Shown here: piece after piece, positions 1 to 11,048 of the stretch | How positions within the stretch are numbered: position 1 is the first letter of the stretch | Layout of the letters: the number at the start of each line of letters is the position of its first letter | Assembly (NCBI GenBank): GCA_009823505.1 | Contig: VZQC01009973.1 | Location: 1,049,146-1,113,145, forward strand | Origin: Rhizomys pruinosus | Taxonomy: Eukaryota; Chordata; Mammalia; Rodentia; Spalacidae | Length of the DNA: 64,000 bases | Reading direction: 5' to 3' | Position numbers and translations under genes: made by a program | Notes under the pieces: model-generated | Seen by the model: the letters and a program-made list of their open reading frames with translations, nothing else | What the model was told of the DNA's origin: nothing | Database searches by the model: none

Positions 1-1460
1 CCCACAGGTCAAAACGTCACCAACTCAAAGGCTGAGAAAGAAAGGATACAGCCTTCCATCGTTGTAGGTTGTACCAGAAATACCAGCAGAGAAGTTCCCA
101 TCTTAACACTAAAAGGAAGAAAGCCTCAGACTGCTACAGGCATCAAACATCTCTGAGGACCATAGTGTGTAACATCTGTTTACAGTGAGGTCCTAATGAA
201 CCTTACCTCTAGGTGCAGCACAGTTTCAATACGAGAGAGACCTCCTTACCTCTTTTTAATAGAACAAAGAAAAACATGTTATGAAATGAACTCATTCTAA
301 CGGTAAAAATTAGAGCCTGACTGTTATAAGAATGTAATCTCTTATAAACTGGAAAAAACTGCTTTATTAATGACTAATTACATAGGAACTGTAAAAAGGA
401 TATTGTCTATTCAGAAACAAATATAATACTAAAGTCACTTAAGTAAGTTAGATTACATATATAATACAGGAGAGCACTGATACAGCAATGGATTATTCTG
501 CCAAGGAGATGCTAGCCAGGGGACCCAAGCTCCCCCCCCCAAAAAAAAAAAAGGTTAAGCCTTATTGCTTAAACTGGATATCTGCAAGAAAGAGAGGAGT
601 AAGGCTGCCTTGCTGTCAATGACCTGATGTAACCATGGAGGATGTATGGAGATCGCACTAAAAGTATACAGTTGGTTCTGGAATACCAGAAGTGTTACCA
701 AAGGCCACTGAACCAATAAAGAAATGTTGGTCTCCTTGAGTCAAGCAAAACTCCTCCACCAACATCAGCTACACACCCAATGCCTGGAGATACTGTGTGC
801 ATGGCTGCCATATGTCTGTATATCCCAACTTTATTTGATTATTAGCTCTCTCCTTGGAGGAATAACTCGTGGATGTGCCACAAAGTTATACCCTCTATTA
901 GTGATTAGGAGATTTATCATGCCACAGTAAGGGCCTTGTCATTCCTCTCTGCAGGGACAAAAAAAAGAAAAAAGAAAAGTTAATCCAGGGATAAACACCA
1001 TCCAAACATCTGTGTTATTACCAAAAGTAACCTTACACATTATGAACTCAGCAATTTTAAATACATATATATTCTAATTGCTTGATGTTTCTTTAGTAGG
1101 ATTGAAAGGTGCCTTCCTGGGCAACGTGTCAGCCACACGAAAGGAAACAGCCAGAACGTTATCAGAATCCAAAGAACATCTCCAGACGAAAAGTAGACTG
1201 TTGTGCTTCTTGTCCCACCTGGCCCCACTCTAAACTCTAAGGAACAATCGTTGGAAGAGGGGAGGTGTATATTGTAAGGGGTGCGATTGCGGTGACACGG
1301 TAAAACTACGACAATCATAGTCTGGGGACACCTATTTGAATCAACTTGATATGAACATTCAGCCCTCCAGCTGGATGGTGGGAGCCTGGGCTCTGCGGGC
1401 TGGGGCACAACTGCTTTAAATTGGTTTTACTATGAATGGCTTTTGCGGCAAAAAAAAAGG
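1..1460 (+). repeat. Unclassified L1-associated repeat module, copy 1 (5' end outside window)
   Basis: No protein is recognisable. This stretch matches, in order and on the same strand, 2261-2825 of the neighbouring copy, and it matches the reverse complement of 45840-47220 inside L1-A. Landmarks are 'caggtcaaaacgtcacc' near 6, 'ggagatgctagccagggg' near 506, 'gttaccaaaggccactga' near 695 and 'ctccttggaggaataact' near 853. The copy ends near 1450 in a nine-base A run, without the polypurine L1 tail that other copies carry. It is therefore either an early-polyadenylated or a 3'-truncated copy. I do not know a named family for the body. Confidence 0.7.
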
Positions 1461-1486
1461 AGCTAAGATACTAACATTTGACTAAT

Positions 1487-2015
1487 GGGAATATAAATAT
1501 GCTAGTTTGTTTTATTTTCTTAGTTTGTCTATGTGGTGCTGGTCTCTCATATTTTTTCTGAAATACACAACATCAGGAATGTAACACTTTTTTTATTTGT
1601 AGGACAATTTAAAAGAATAAGCTTAAATTTTTACTTCTCCAAAAAGTAGAGAGTCTTGTCCAGTCATATAGTGTTAAATAGCAAAGTGTTTATTGTGTAA
1701 ATTTATTTAGTAGGTACTCAAATCTGCCCAAGCTTTGATCCACAAGTATAGGATATTTTAAGCCTTATTGAATTTTTGTAGTTACATTTTGGTCGTAGGT
1801 TTTGGTGGAAATGGTACTACAATCTGAACTAATTCGGGAATATAAACACGTAAATTGTTTTATTTATAATTTGTATTGGGTTCAATCTACACAAATGGCA
1901 TTTATATTTTTTTCTGAATACACAAAATCCACATTATAACATCTTCTTTTATCTGTAGAGACACATTTAAAGGTAATAAGCTTAAATTCCTTCCCAAATA
2001 AGTAGCATCCAGTCA
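1487..2015 (+). repeat. Two tandem units at the 5' end of module copy 2
   Basis: The stretch beginning 'gggaatataaatatgc' (about 1489) and running to 'gtccagtca' (about 1665) is repeated from 'gggaatataaacacg' (about 1837) to 'catccagtca' (about 2015). The period is about 345 bases and the copies are diverged. Both contain 'aataagcttaaatt'. The L1-A copy of the module seems to have only one such unit, so the number of units varies between copies. Confidence 0.6.
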
Positions 2016-2815
2016 ATGAGAAAACAGTTTGGGAAATTTAATGAAGGCTATGCCTTGGACCTGTTTATCGGATGTGTAATACAACTTGGGTATCTATATG
2101 TCAAAACATAAAAATCTAAATTAAAAGAAAAAAGAGGAGGTGGGAGGTGGGGTACTATCCTTCTCTGGGATACAAATGGAAAAACTCTGTGTTCCAAAAC
2201 CTATTGATAAATTTTCAATTTTTCTGATCTTGAAACTAATGATGGGAGAGAATTTTATGTTCCCACAGGTAAAAATCACCAATCTAAATGCCTGAAAACA
2301 TACAAACTTATGGCTGTGCAGGATAACTGGGGAATGCCAGCAGAGAGGTTGACCTATCTGAACATTAAGGAATGAGGAACCTCAGTCTGCCTGAGTCACG
2401 GACACTGAGGCATCTCTCTGAATAATATTGGGGTTTGACTGTTTATAATGGGCCCTAATGAAGTACCTTCCAGATGCTGAGAAACCTTCCTACCTCTCCC
2501 CTTTTTTTAGGAAAAAGAAAAAAAAAGAAAACATGATGGTAATGAAACCACTCCCTAACTGTAAACTAGAACCAATTGTTACAGTGGTAATTTCCTATAA
2601 AACAGGCACAAAGTATTAACTGATTGATAGGCATAGGAAATGTGAAAAGGATATTTCTCTATCTAGAACACAAATATAATAGTTAAAGTGTTTATAAGTT
2701 GTGTAATTAAGCCAAATATATACTACAGGAAAGCTCTGACATCAGCAATGAATTATTCTGCCTAGGAGATGTTGGCTAGGGGATTCAACCCCCCCCCCAA
2801 ATTACAAAGGCCTTT

Positions 2816-3354
2816 TGCCAATAAGTTGGGATATATGTGCAAGGAGAAAGGCAGTATTGGATGTACAGGCATTTAAGCAGTCCCACTTATTAATGACAAC
2901 TAAGCTGTGAGCATAGACACAAGATGCTTGGATGGCATGCTAATTTAAACTGTGTGTTTTTTTTTCATAAAGGGTGACAAGTTCTTACTTGTGGCTCACA
3001 ACATCGCCCAACCACCAGAGGACACAAGCTTGTGGCATCCGCTGTGAGTTATTCCTCCAAGGAGAGAGCCAATAGCCAAATAGATTTGGGATATATATAG
3101 ACACTTGGCTGCCACTGTCTGCACAGTATCTCCAGGTTGTTGAGGTGTAGCTGATATTGACGGAGGATCTTGCTTGTCTCAGGGGAGACCAATATTTGCT
3201 GTATTGCTTTAGTGGCCTTTGGTAACGCTCTCTAGCATTTCAGAGGCCAGTTGTACACTTAGCAAGTGACGTCTCATAACATTTTTCATGCTCACACCAG
3301 GTCAACAGGGAACTTACTGCCTTTCTCCTTGCATATATCCCACTTATAGGCAAT
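2816..3354. repeat. Inverted central block bounded by ~43-bp inverted repeats
   Basis: 'gccaataagttgggatata' (about 2818) to 'gagaaaggcagta' is matched in inverse by 'tactgcctttctcc' to 'cttataggcaa' (about 3314-3353). Between them the module reads in the opposite direction to copy 1: the phrase 'agtggcctttggtaac' here is the complement of 'gttaccaaaggccact' in copy 1. Recombination between the arms, or a twin-priming inversion, could give this layout. Confidence 0.6.
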
Positions 3355-3572
3355 CACTGCGAAAGCTGTCAGTCCATGAAGGGAAACAACCTGAATAGAC
3401 TGGAGTCCAAAACGACAACTCAAAAAATAAGCACTGTTTTCTTTTTTCACCCACTTGTGCCCTTTCCCAAAGCCCAGGGACAAACTGCGGAAGAGGAGGA
3501 TGGTAGATTGTAAGGGCTGTGGAGAGATAGGGGTGAATCATGAGCTACAGGGAATATAGTCTCTGACTCCTG

Positions 3573-4222
3573 ATTGATCAACATTTCTGTGCATACAATC
3601 TTCTCCAACTGGTCTATAGCAACCTTGGGTTTTTTCAAAATTTGGACATAAATAATTGCCAAAATACCAATTACCTAATCGTATGACATACTGAGTAACA
3701 TCAGTGTTATCTGAAACAACTGTGTCATTGTGTTGTAGAATCCCTTTAAAAAATTAATATTAGGAAACTGTTTTCAAAAAAAAAAGAAATTCAGATGAGT
3801 ATTTAAAATCCCAAATATAATCATCATACATTTTTTACCACTGTGAGATTCAAAGAATTTGCCTGTTAAAGTATGTGACCACAATAACATTTTTTTCTTT
3901 TTCGTTTTGAAATTATCTTTCCAAATGATTTACTTTTCAAGTTTTTAGTTTGGGAATCTATTTCTATAACAAAGATCCAAAAACAAATTATTGTAACAAT
4001 AATGGAAAAGGTGTTTCATAATAAAATACTGTCTGAAACAAAATAATTTAAGTGCTTTATCTAAGTCTCAAACTAGCAAGATCCAGAAAATCCCAAATAC
4101 TTGTCACATTTCAAATCTGATCTTCATTATTAAGCATTGTGAACAAAGTGGTATCCACTATGTGTAACTCTTGCCATTTTCCTGATGTATCATGATCAAA
4201 AATTTCCCCAAAGCATAACAAA
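3573..4222. other. Unassigned AT-rich sequence
   Basis: No gene, RNA or recognisable repeat was seen. The stretch is AT-rich with short A and T runs, and every frame is broken by stops. Confidence 0.5.
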
Positions 4223-4248
4223 ATGATTATAAAGAAGCATCAGCAACA

Positions 4249-4281
<33 letters not shown>

Positions 4282-4364
4282 CTATATATATATATACTAT
4301 AATATCATTAGAAGGGGGGCAAACCGAGACATGAAGGCTACAGAAATTATTCCTCTTTCACAGN

Positions 4365-4397
<33 letters not shown>

Positions 4398-4440
4398 GGG
4401 GGAAACCAGACATGAAGGTACAGAAATTTTCTTTCAAAGA
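4249..4440. repeat. (TA)n microsatellite with an N and a duplicated flank
   Basis: Two (TA)n tracts (about 4249-4301 and 4365-4391) flank a unit beginning 'attagaaggggg'. That unit appears at about 4308-4363 and again at 4390-4430 ('gacatgaagg...tacagaaatt' in both). A single N sits at 4364 between the copies. This pattern fits two overlapping contig ends that were joined without merging. Confidence 0.75.
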
Positions 4441-4884
4441 GGTCAGTAAGGACAATATTTATTATTTAAGCAACAAATTATGATATAGTGAGTGAGGACT
4501 CAACAACAGTGATTGTTATTGATGAATTGTCATATAGTACCCCCTATGTTGGTACATGGTACCCCATGTACCAAAATCCCACAATTCCAGATAGAATGCA
4601 AGTTTTAGTATGTAATTCTTGTTTGTTCAATTTAGATAGAGTGAGAAATACCTACCAATCTTATTATCTGTGGGAGCTTATTTAAACCCAATTTACAAAA
4701 TTTAAATAGAAAACTATTTTTAAGCCAGGTAGCTAAACATGAATATTCTTAGTCTTCTTATTGGAACATGGTATATTTTATGCTATTTTCTACTTTTACT
4801 TCATGATGTTTCTTATTGATAATATTTTTAAAGTAATTGAGTTATCTTACCTTAGTGGTTTAATGGACATTTTGTGTTTGAGGA
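4441..4884. other. Unassigned sequence
   Basis: No repeat family or gene is recognisable. Two short open frames (about 65-86 codons) have no signature and look like chance. Confidence 0.4.
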
Positions 4885-5028
4885 TATTATTTTTGATAGG
4901 ATCACATATAGCCCAGGCTGACCTCTAACTTCCTATGTTTTGGAGGATGACCTCAAACTCTTGATGCAACTATTTCTATATACCAAGTGCTGGGTTAAAA
5001 GGCCTGTGCCATTAAGTCTAGCTGGTGT
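4885..5028 (-). mobile_element. Old B1/PB1-type SINE
   Basis: Reading plus: 'tagcccaggctgacctct', then 'gatgacctcaaactct', 'ccaagtgctgggtt' and a degraded 'gccattaagtctagct'. These match in order the inverted 7SL-derived SINE body ('cccaggctggcctc', 'ccaagtgctgggatta', 'ccaccacgcccggct'). Divergence is high, so the copy is old. Confidence 0.65.
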
Positions 5029-5049
5029 TGTTAGGTTTATTTGTTGGGC

Positions 5050-5090
<41 letters not shown>

Positions 5091-5098
5091 TGTGTGTT
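5050..5098. repeat. (TG)n microsatellite
   Basis: Near-perfect TG dinucleotides followed by a T-rich run. The Val/Cys-rich frame across it is an artefact of the repeat. Confidence 0.95.
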
Positions 5099-5209
5099 GT
5101 TTTTTTTTCCTTTGCCCAAATTATTTATATTTTCGTCTCTTTATTGTCTTATTCATCTTGTACAATATTTTTGTACAATATAATCAAAATGTATAGTCTT
5201 CTACTGATA

Positions 5210-5905
5210 TACTTGAGAGATGCCCAGCCCTAGTGACACATCTACAGTGGAAAATCCACACCTAAGTCTCATGGAACATAGTGAAAAGGGAGTAGAGAGA
5301 ATACAATATGTCCTTCAACTCTCACCAAGAAAACCTCATCATAAAATAAAGGGTGATGCACTCAGAAGGACAACACTTACTAAGTTTTAGGAAACAAGAG
5401 TCAGTAGAGTGTGTTTCCCTGGATAGGACTCCTATGTTAAAACTCATTCACCCATGGCTCAGGGACCACTGTGAAAGAGAGGGCAGAGAGATTGTAACAG
5501 CCAGGGTTGGTGCATGAACATAAGGAATTATAGGACTTCAGACTTCTAGGAACTTGATCGTATGAAATTGTAACAATAATGACAGCATGAACAGGACCCA
5601 GACTGACTCGATCAGAAGTAAACTCCACAAAATAGCATGAAAAATGTACAGCACACCTCAACCTGAGCTGATTTTTGGGCATCAGTTTAATGCTGGGCAA
5701 GAGAGTACAAATTTTCTTCTAGATAGGGTGATTAAACTCCAGTGGATGAACTTGTGCTGAGGACATCTGGGTATAAAACCTTGACTCGATAGGGCTTAAT
5801 ATGACAAAACACATGGAATACAGTGGTGGGGATTATGAGATTTGTTGATGATTTCGGGTTCTAAATTTGATTAATTTTATTCTATTATATGAAATGGAAA
5901 AAATC
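5210..5905 (+). mobile_element. Lx-like L1 3' UTR fragment
   Basis: Phrases such as 'gatgcccagccctagtgaca', 'atggctcagggaccactg', 'tggtgcatgaacata' and 'ctccagtggatgaacttg' match the style of rodent Lx/L1 3' UTRs that I recognise, and they recur in the same order at 24571-25245. The fragment ends in an A-rich zone ('gaaatggaaaaaatcaagaa'). The family name is from memory of such sequences; the internal pairing is seen directly. Confidence 0.5.
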
Positions 5906-5954
5906 AAGAAATGTATTTTTAAAAGTGCTACTTACTAGTATCCTTTTGTAAACA

Positions 5955-6090
5955 TAGTTTTACTGATTCCTTGAGAATTCCATACAATGCATTTTGATCA
6001 TATTCAGATACCCTCTGCCATATACACATCCACCTTACTGGTAAATGAATGCAACTAGAAACCATCATCCTGACTGAGGTAACCCCAGCC
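5955..6090 (-). mobile_element. Possible L1/Lx 3' tail, opposite orientation
   Basis: 'ccttgagaattccatacaat' followed by 'gcattttgatca' and 'ataccctctgcc' resembles the reverse complement of an Lx tail ('tgatcaaaatgcattgtatg...'). It faces the previous fragment. The match is short. Confidence 0.35.
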
Positions 6091-6314
6091 TATATAGGGA
6101 AACTGTATGTGGTCTTGCATAAATGGATGCTAGCTTAGAATCTATAGCTATCTGTGCTTCAGTCTAAAATCCACAGAAGTAAGGAAACTTTAACCTTATT
6201 TTATTATTATTTTGTCAGTGTTGACATGTGGGATTCTACAATTCTGCTTCCCACCTCACTAGTCATTACAAAAATAATTTGTAACTTGTCGTTTTCTAAC
6301 TATCTTTAATTATA

Positions 6315-6316
<2 letters not shown>

Positions 6317-6356
<40 letters not shown>

Positions 6357-6485
6357 TGAGTCTGACTCTCAGTTTTTAGGGGTGGGTATGTGTGCATGTG
6401 AAGTTCAGAGGACCGCTTGAGAGATTGAACTCAGGTAAACAAGCATGACAGTAAACTCCCTCATCTACTGAGATACCTTGTCATT
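6317..6485 (-). mobile_element. (TG)n followed by a degenerate RSINE1/B4-like SINE
   Basis: The (TG)n tract (about 6317-6358) leads into 'gaagttcagaggaccgcttg', 'gattgaactcaggt' and 'ctactgagatacctt'. These fit the inverted 3' part of a rodent tRNA-derived SINE ('...cccactgagccatctc'). It is heavily diverged and partly deleted. Confidence 0.45.
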
Positions 6486-6889
6486 CTCATTTATCATTTT
6501 CTCATCCATTTAATAAATTGTTTAGAGAATCTATGCCAGTTAATATGCCAGTACTGTTTCAAAAGTACCAGAGGTAATCAATTTGAAAAGAGGAAAGATA
6601 TGACTTGTTTTACAGAGAAGTAGGTTCAACTTTATGATTAATTCGCCCCATCAATTTCAGGCCTATGGAAAGGAATCACATCATGTTTGTGGCACATAGC
6701 TGGATATAACCATTCATGATAGCAACGACTTGATGAAGATGAAGGGACTGAGATGCTATAATTCCTTTATATGTCATCCTATTAAAACCAATTATTAATG
6801 TTACAACTTCTAAAGTCTAAACAACTTTCTAGTAATGGTACTTTAGGAGGAAGACAATTAGCACATGGCCCTTTGGAAAAGTTTGTTTA

Positions 6890-7130
6890 TGGAGAGATGT
6901 GGATTGAATCTAGGTCTTCGAGCATGCGACATAAATGATCTAACATTAAGCTCTATCACAAGCCTTGTTTTAATTTATTTTATTTATTTTTTACCTACTA
7001 TGATGTTATCTGATATTTTGAACTATATCTGTAGTTGAGAGAGGACTTAGAATTATAATCATCTTGCCTCAGCCCCCAAATTAATTGAGAACATAGGCCT
7101 ACAATAGCAGGCTAATTTAAGTTGGGGGAT
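6890..7130 (-). mobile_element. B4-type (ID + B1) composite SINE, degenerate
   Basis: 'ggattgaatctaggtcttcg' then 'agcatgcgacata' and 'gctctatcac' match an inverted ID (tRNA-Ala-like) element. After an AT-rich spacer, 'cttgcctcagccccca' and 'aacataggcctacaatagc' match an inverted B1 end. Inverted ID followed by inverted B1 on the plus strand is the arrangement of a B4 element on the minus strand. Confidence 0.5.
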
Positions 7131-7224
7131 TTTTTAAGATCCTCACAATATCACAACCTAATATGCTCCATATTTTTCACTGGAGCCTTTTTGGAGAAAG
7201 GAAGAGTAAAACAAAATCAAACAA

Positions 7225-7331
7225 CAAGAAATATCTAGATATCTAGATATAGCTATAGCTATAGCTCTATATAGATATAGATAGATCTAGATCTAGATAT
7301 CTAGATATATATCTAGATACATAGATATATT
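7225..7331. repeat. TCTAGATA/TAGATA-type simple repeat
   Basis: Irregular short-period repeats of tatctaga, tagcta and tatagatag type, with many XbaI-like palindromes. Confidence 0.85.
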
Positions 7332-8342
7332 CTACTGCTCAGACATCTATCATTCTATTGTAGATGAACAGAAGACAAAAATAATTGCTCCAATGAACAT
7401 ATTTCAAATATAATAAACTCCAATAAGGAGTTTTTCATAAGGAGTTCTAATTTGGTATATTATTTTAATTGGCCAGAAAAATGCATTGAACAGAAAATAT
7501 TTGAGCACTGGCCTGAAAGAACTAAGAAGTTGGAGCTCTGGGGGGGGGGGGTGCAGATCATTTCAGAAGGCAGACGTTATTGCTAGCAATAGTAATAGCC
7601 ATAGGAAAAACACTTGTTCAGCATGTTCAGTGAATAACTGCTTAGCTGGCATGAACCATTGAGAAGAAAAATAAATCAGATAAGTAATAGAGGGCAAAGA
7701 CATGCAAGAACATTACGCTATTATAAATACTTTCATCGTGCATTATTTAACTTTGACTCTGTGAATAGTTTGGCCTTTGTCCTCATATTCCAGAAGGTAA
7801 CTTATAAGCCCTAGAAATGCAATATTAATAGAAGCTTCATTTGTTTACTTGAAAATTTGGCAGAAGGAAGGTATTGCAAACATGATTAGGGGTCAAGTCT
7901 TTTTCACCTGGCATCAGTTATTCTGAGGAGTGGATAAAGATGACACCAAAGACAATCAAGAATCCCTTTGTGATGGAGTCTCAGTAATGATTCTGGATGT
8001 GAGGCTCACATGATCATTTCCAGCTGTTAATATAACAGGTGTATTTTCGTATTTTCCTGCTGGGCTTGTAACGCTGCCCTGACTCCATGGAGAGAGAAAA
8101 AATATTGGAAGCTTTATATTTTGTTGTATTTATCAGATTATCCTCTATATGATTCTCTGTTGGTTGATATTAATCTCTATCATTTATCTTTAATAAACTG
8201 GAAGCATGGTTAGATTAGTTTTCTGTGAGTTTTCTGAGTCAACTGAGTTATTGAAACACAGATTAGTCTTGGCTATCTGTAAATCAGGAGTGTGATAAAC
8301 TCCCTTTAAAATATATTTTGTTCATATTAACAAAGCACAAAC
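7332..8342. other. Unassigned, possibly unique sequence
   Basis: Nothing clear: no long frame, no SINE signature and no LTR ends. A G homopolymer sits near 7541. Confidence 0.45.
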
Positions 8343-8720
8343 TATTGGATGTACAGGCATTTAAGCAGTACCTCTTATTATGTCAAGCTAAGCTGTGAGC
8401 ATAGACACAGATGCTTGGATGGCATGCTAATTTACAAACTGTGGTTTCTCTATAAAGGGTGACAAGTTCTTACTGTGGCTCACAACATCGCCCAACCACC
8501 AGAGGACACAAGCTTGTGGCATCCGCTGTGAGTTATTACTCCAAGGAGAGAGCCAATAGCCAAATAGATTTGGGATATATATAGACACTTGGCTGCCACT
8601 GTTGCAAAGTATCTCCAGGCTGTTGAGGTGTAGCTGATATTGACGGAGGAGTCTTGCTTGTCTCAGGGAGACCAATATTTTGCTGTATTGCTTTAGTGGC
8701 CTTTGGTAACGCTCTCTAGC
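8343..8720 (-). repeat. Module fragment running into the assembly gap
   Basis: From 'ttggatgtacaggcattt' to 'gtaacgctctctagc' it is about 95% similar to 2858-3240, including shared phrases such as 'cacaacatcgcccaacc' and 'ctccaaggagagagcc'. Many differences are one-base indels in runs. The left breakpoint is the same base as the inversion breakpoint in copy 2. The right side is cut by Ns. Confidence 0.8.
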
Positions 8721-9332
8721 NNNNNNNNNNNNNNNNNNNNNNNNNNNNNNNNNNNNNNNNNNNNNNNNNNNNNNNNNNNNNNNNNNNNNNNNNNNNNNNN
8801 NNNNNNNNNNNNNNNNNNNNNNNNNNNNNNNNNNNNNNNNNNNNNNNNNNNNNNNNNNNNNNNNNNNNNNNNNNNNNNNNNNNNNNNNNNNNNNNNNNNN
8901 NNNNNNNNNNNNNNNNNNNNNNNNNNNNNNNNNNNNNNNNNNNNNNNNNNNNNNNNNNNNNNNNNNNNNNNNNNNNNNNNNNNNNNNNNNNNNNNNNNNN
9001 NNNNNNNNNNNNNNNNNNNNNNNNNNNNNNNNNNNNNNNNNNNNNNNNNNNNNNNNNNNNNNNNNNNNNNNNNNNNNNNNNNNNNNNNNNNNNNNNNNNN
9101 NNNNNNNNNNNNNNNNNNNNNNNNNNNNNNNNNNNNNNNNNNNNNNNNNNNNNNNNNNNNNNNNNNNNNNNNNNNNNNNNNNNNNNNNNNNNNNNNNNNN
9201 NNNNNNNNNNNNNNNNNNNNNNNNNNNNNNNNNNNNNNNNNNNNNNNNNNNNNNNNNNNNNNNNNNNNNNNNNNNNNNNNNNNNNNNNNNNNNNNNNNNN
9301 NNNNNNNNNNNNNNNNNNNNNNNNNNNNNNNN
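8721..9332. other. Assembly gap (612 N)
   Basis: A continuous N run. It begins inside a multi-copy module and ends beside a (TA)n/(TG)n tract, both difficult to assemble. Confidence 1.
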
Positions 9333-9335
9333 CTC

Positions 9336-9390
<55 letters not shown>

Positions 9391-9408
9391 ATGTGTGTGT
9401 GTGTGTGT
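9333..9408. repeat. Compound (TG)n-(TA)n-(TG)n microsatellite
   Basis: Seen directly at the right edge of the gap. The long frames running through the Ns are artefacts. Confidence 0.95.
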
Positions 9409-9427
9409 AACAAAATTCAAACTCTAG

Positions 9428-9601
9428 TTTTTATTTTTATTTTTTATTTTTTTTACTTTTTTGTCTTTTTGAGACAGGGTCTCCCTGTAGTCCCAGCTGT
9501 CCTGGAACTCACTCTGTAGACCAGGCTGGCCTTGAACTCTCAAAGATCTGCCTGGCTCTGCCTCCCAAGTGCTAGGATTAAAGGCATGCGCCACCACGCC
9601 A
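9428..9601 (-). mobile_element. B1 SINE
   Basis: A T-rich run (the inverted A tail) is followed by 'gagacagggtctccctgtag', 'tagaccaggctggccttgaa', 'ccaagtgctaggattaaagg' and 'cgccaccacgcc', which is the whole inverted B1 body. Divergence is low to moderate. Confidence 0.93.
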
Positions 9602-9844
9602 AACTCCAGATTTAAATGTACACTAGCATTAATGATATGTAAAAATGTTCCTTCACTGAAATATAAAATAGCAACCATGTTTCTCCTTGTCCCTGGTCTC
9701 TAGTCATTCCTAATCTACTTTTTGTCTTTATCAATTTGCCAGTCATGTCAAATAATATAAGATTTTTCCTTTTGCCAGCTTATTTTAATTAGTGTTTCCA
9801 AGAATTCATTTTTGTTCTAACAGATAAACAATATTTGTTGTTTT

Positions 9845-9999
9845 GTTAAGTTATGTTTTGTTACGAGACAGAGTCTCTCCCTGAAACCACAGCTGGCCTG
9901 GAACTCACTATGGAGACTTGGCTGGCCTCAATTTCATAGACATTCTCCTGCCTCTGCTTTCAAGCGATTGGATTAAATGTGTTTACCACCATACTCGCA
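9845..9999 (-). mobile_element. Older B1-type SINE
   Basis: 'gagacagagtctctccctga', 'cacagctggcctggaact', 'ctggcctcaatttcatag' and 'taccaccatactcgc' give an inverted B1 body that is more diverged than the B1 at 9428. Confidence 0.8.
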
Positions 10000-10223
10000 T
10001 ATTTTCCCTCATTTTATTGCTGAGTAATATATCACTGTGTGAATAGACAAACTTCTGCATAACTATTGAATAATTTATGGATGCATTAACTTGTTCATAT
10101 TTTTCAGAGGTTTTCAGGCATGCTGCAGTGAACATTGTTAATCACGTATCAATTTGACCTTTGGTCTCTAATTCTTTTGTATACATAGTTAGAAGTACAG
10201 CATTTAAACCTTATGATAATTCT

Positions 10224-10466
10224 TTTTTTAATATTTATTTTATTTTATGTGTATGAATGTACTGTCTGCATGTAAGTTTGTGCACCCGTGTTGTGCAATG
10301 CCACGGAGGTCAGAAGAGGGTGTCAGATTCCCCTGGAACTGGAGTTCTCCTGGAATTGGAGTTATGGACGGTTCTCAGCCGCCATGTGGGTACTGGGGAT
10401 CGAACCCGGGTCATCTGCAAGAGCAGTCAGTGTTCTTAACCACTAGGCCATCTCTCCAGCCCACCA
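10224..10466 (-). mobile_element. B2 SINE with 13-bp target duplication
   Basis: The inverted body runs from the AT-rich tail through 'tactgtctgcatgtaagt' and 'gaagagggtgtcagattc' to the tRNA-like head complement ('ggccatctctccagccc'). The site duplication 'ttatgataattct' is at 10211-10223 and 10467-10479. It has the duplicated 'gaactggagttctcctggaa' block typical of this window's B2 subfamily. Confidence 0.95.
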
Positions 10467-10744
10467 TTATGATAATTCTAATGAGATTTCTAAGAAATTA
10501 TGAGATGCTTTTGCACACTACCTGCACATATTGCATTACTGAAAGCATTGGGTAAGAATTTTACAGTCCCCACACTCAATACTTTAATATATATATTTTT
10601 CAGTTTTTTTTCAGTAGGCATGAAGAGGAATCACATTGATTCTTGCCTTGAGAGAATAATGATGCCACTAATATTTTCATATTTTTCACATACTATGAAT
10701 TATATGAAAGTGTCTACTAGTGATTATGTATAGATAGCTGGGGA

Positions 10745-11048
10745 TTGGCAGAAAATATTTGAGAGGCGGGGCTTAGTTAGAAGAAGCAGGTAACTGATTG
10801 TGTATATTTGTGCTGTATTTTATCTTGAAATTTTCCTTATTTTCTTTGCTTCCCAGCCACCATGAAGTACACAATTCTGCCATCTATTCTGCAGAAAACA
10901 ATGCAATCAGCCAACCACAAATTTTACTTACTGAAATTGTCCTTCAAAATAAACCTTTTCTTCTTTTTATTTTCTCAGATATTTGTCAGACTTCCAAAAC
11001 TTACTAATGCATCAGTTATTTATATAACTTCATTTGAGATAGATTTTT
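10745..11048 (+). mobile_element. LTR fragment, MaLR-like
   Basis: 'gaggcggggcttagttagaa', 'ttgcttcccagccaccatga', 'aatcagccaaccacaaat' and 'aaaataaaccttttctt' resemble rodent MaLR-type LTR 3' halves with their AATAAA signal. Similarity is by eye only. The short frames here are chance. Confidence 0.4.

Larger units (their letters stand above)
1466..3572 (+). repeat. Unclassified L1-associated repeat module, copy 2, internally rearranged
   Basis: It starts directly after the A run of copy 1, so the two copies lie head to tail. Order: a doubled 5' unit (1487-2015), a body matching copy 1 (2261-2825), a block in the opposite orientation (about 2858-3312), then the direct orientation again (3313-3572, with 'ctgcggaagaggaggatgg' near 3484). 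Similarity to the other copies fades near 3572 at 'gattgatcaac' and no L1 tail follows. Short open frames here carry stops and match no family I know. Confidence 0.65.
9690..10720 (-). mobile_element. Ancient L1 (L1M-like) 3' region, interrupted by SINEs
   Basis: Degenerate matches to the inverted 3' part of old mammalian L1s: 'tgtctttatcaatttgcc' (about 9721), 'cagcttattttaattagtg' (about 9776), 'ttattgctgagtaatatatc' (about 10014) and 'aatgatgccactaatatttt' (about 10656). A B1-like SINE (9845-9999) and a B2 (10224-10466) interrupt it. High divergence makes the limits uncertain. Confidence 0.55.

Noticed and set aside
8427..9413. Frames of 234-328 codons across the gap
   Set aside because: Most codons are N; the rest is microsatellite and module sequence.
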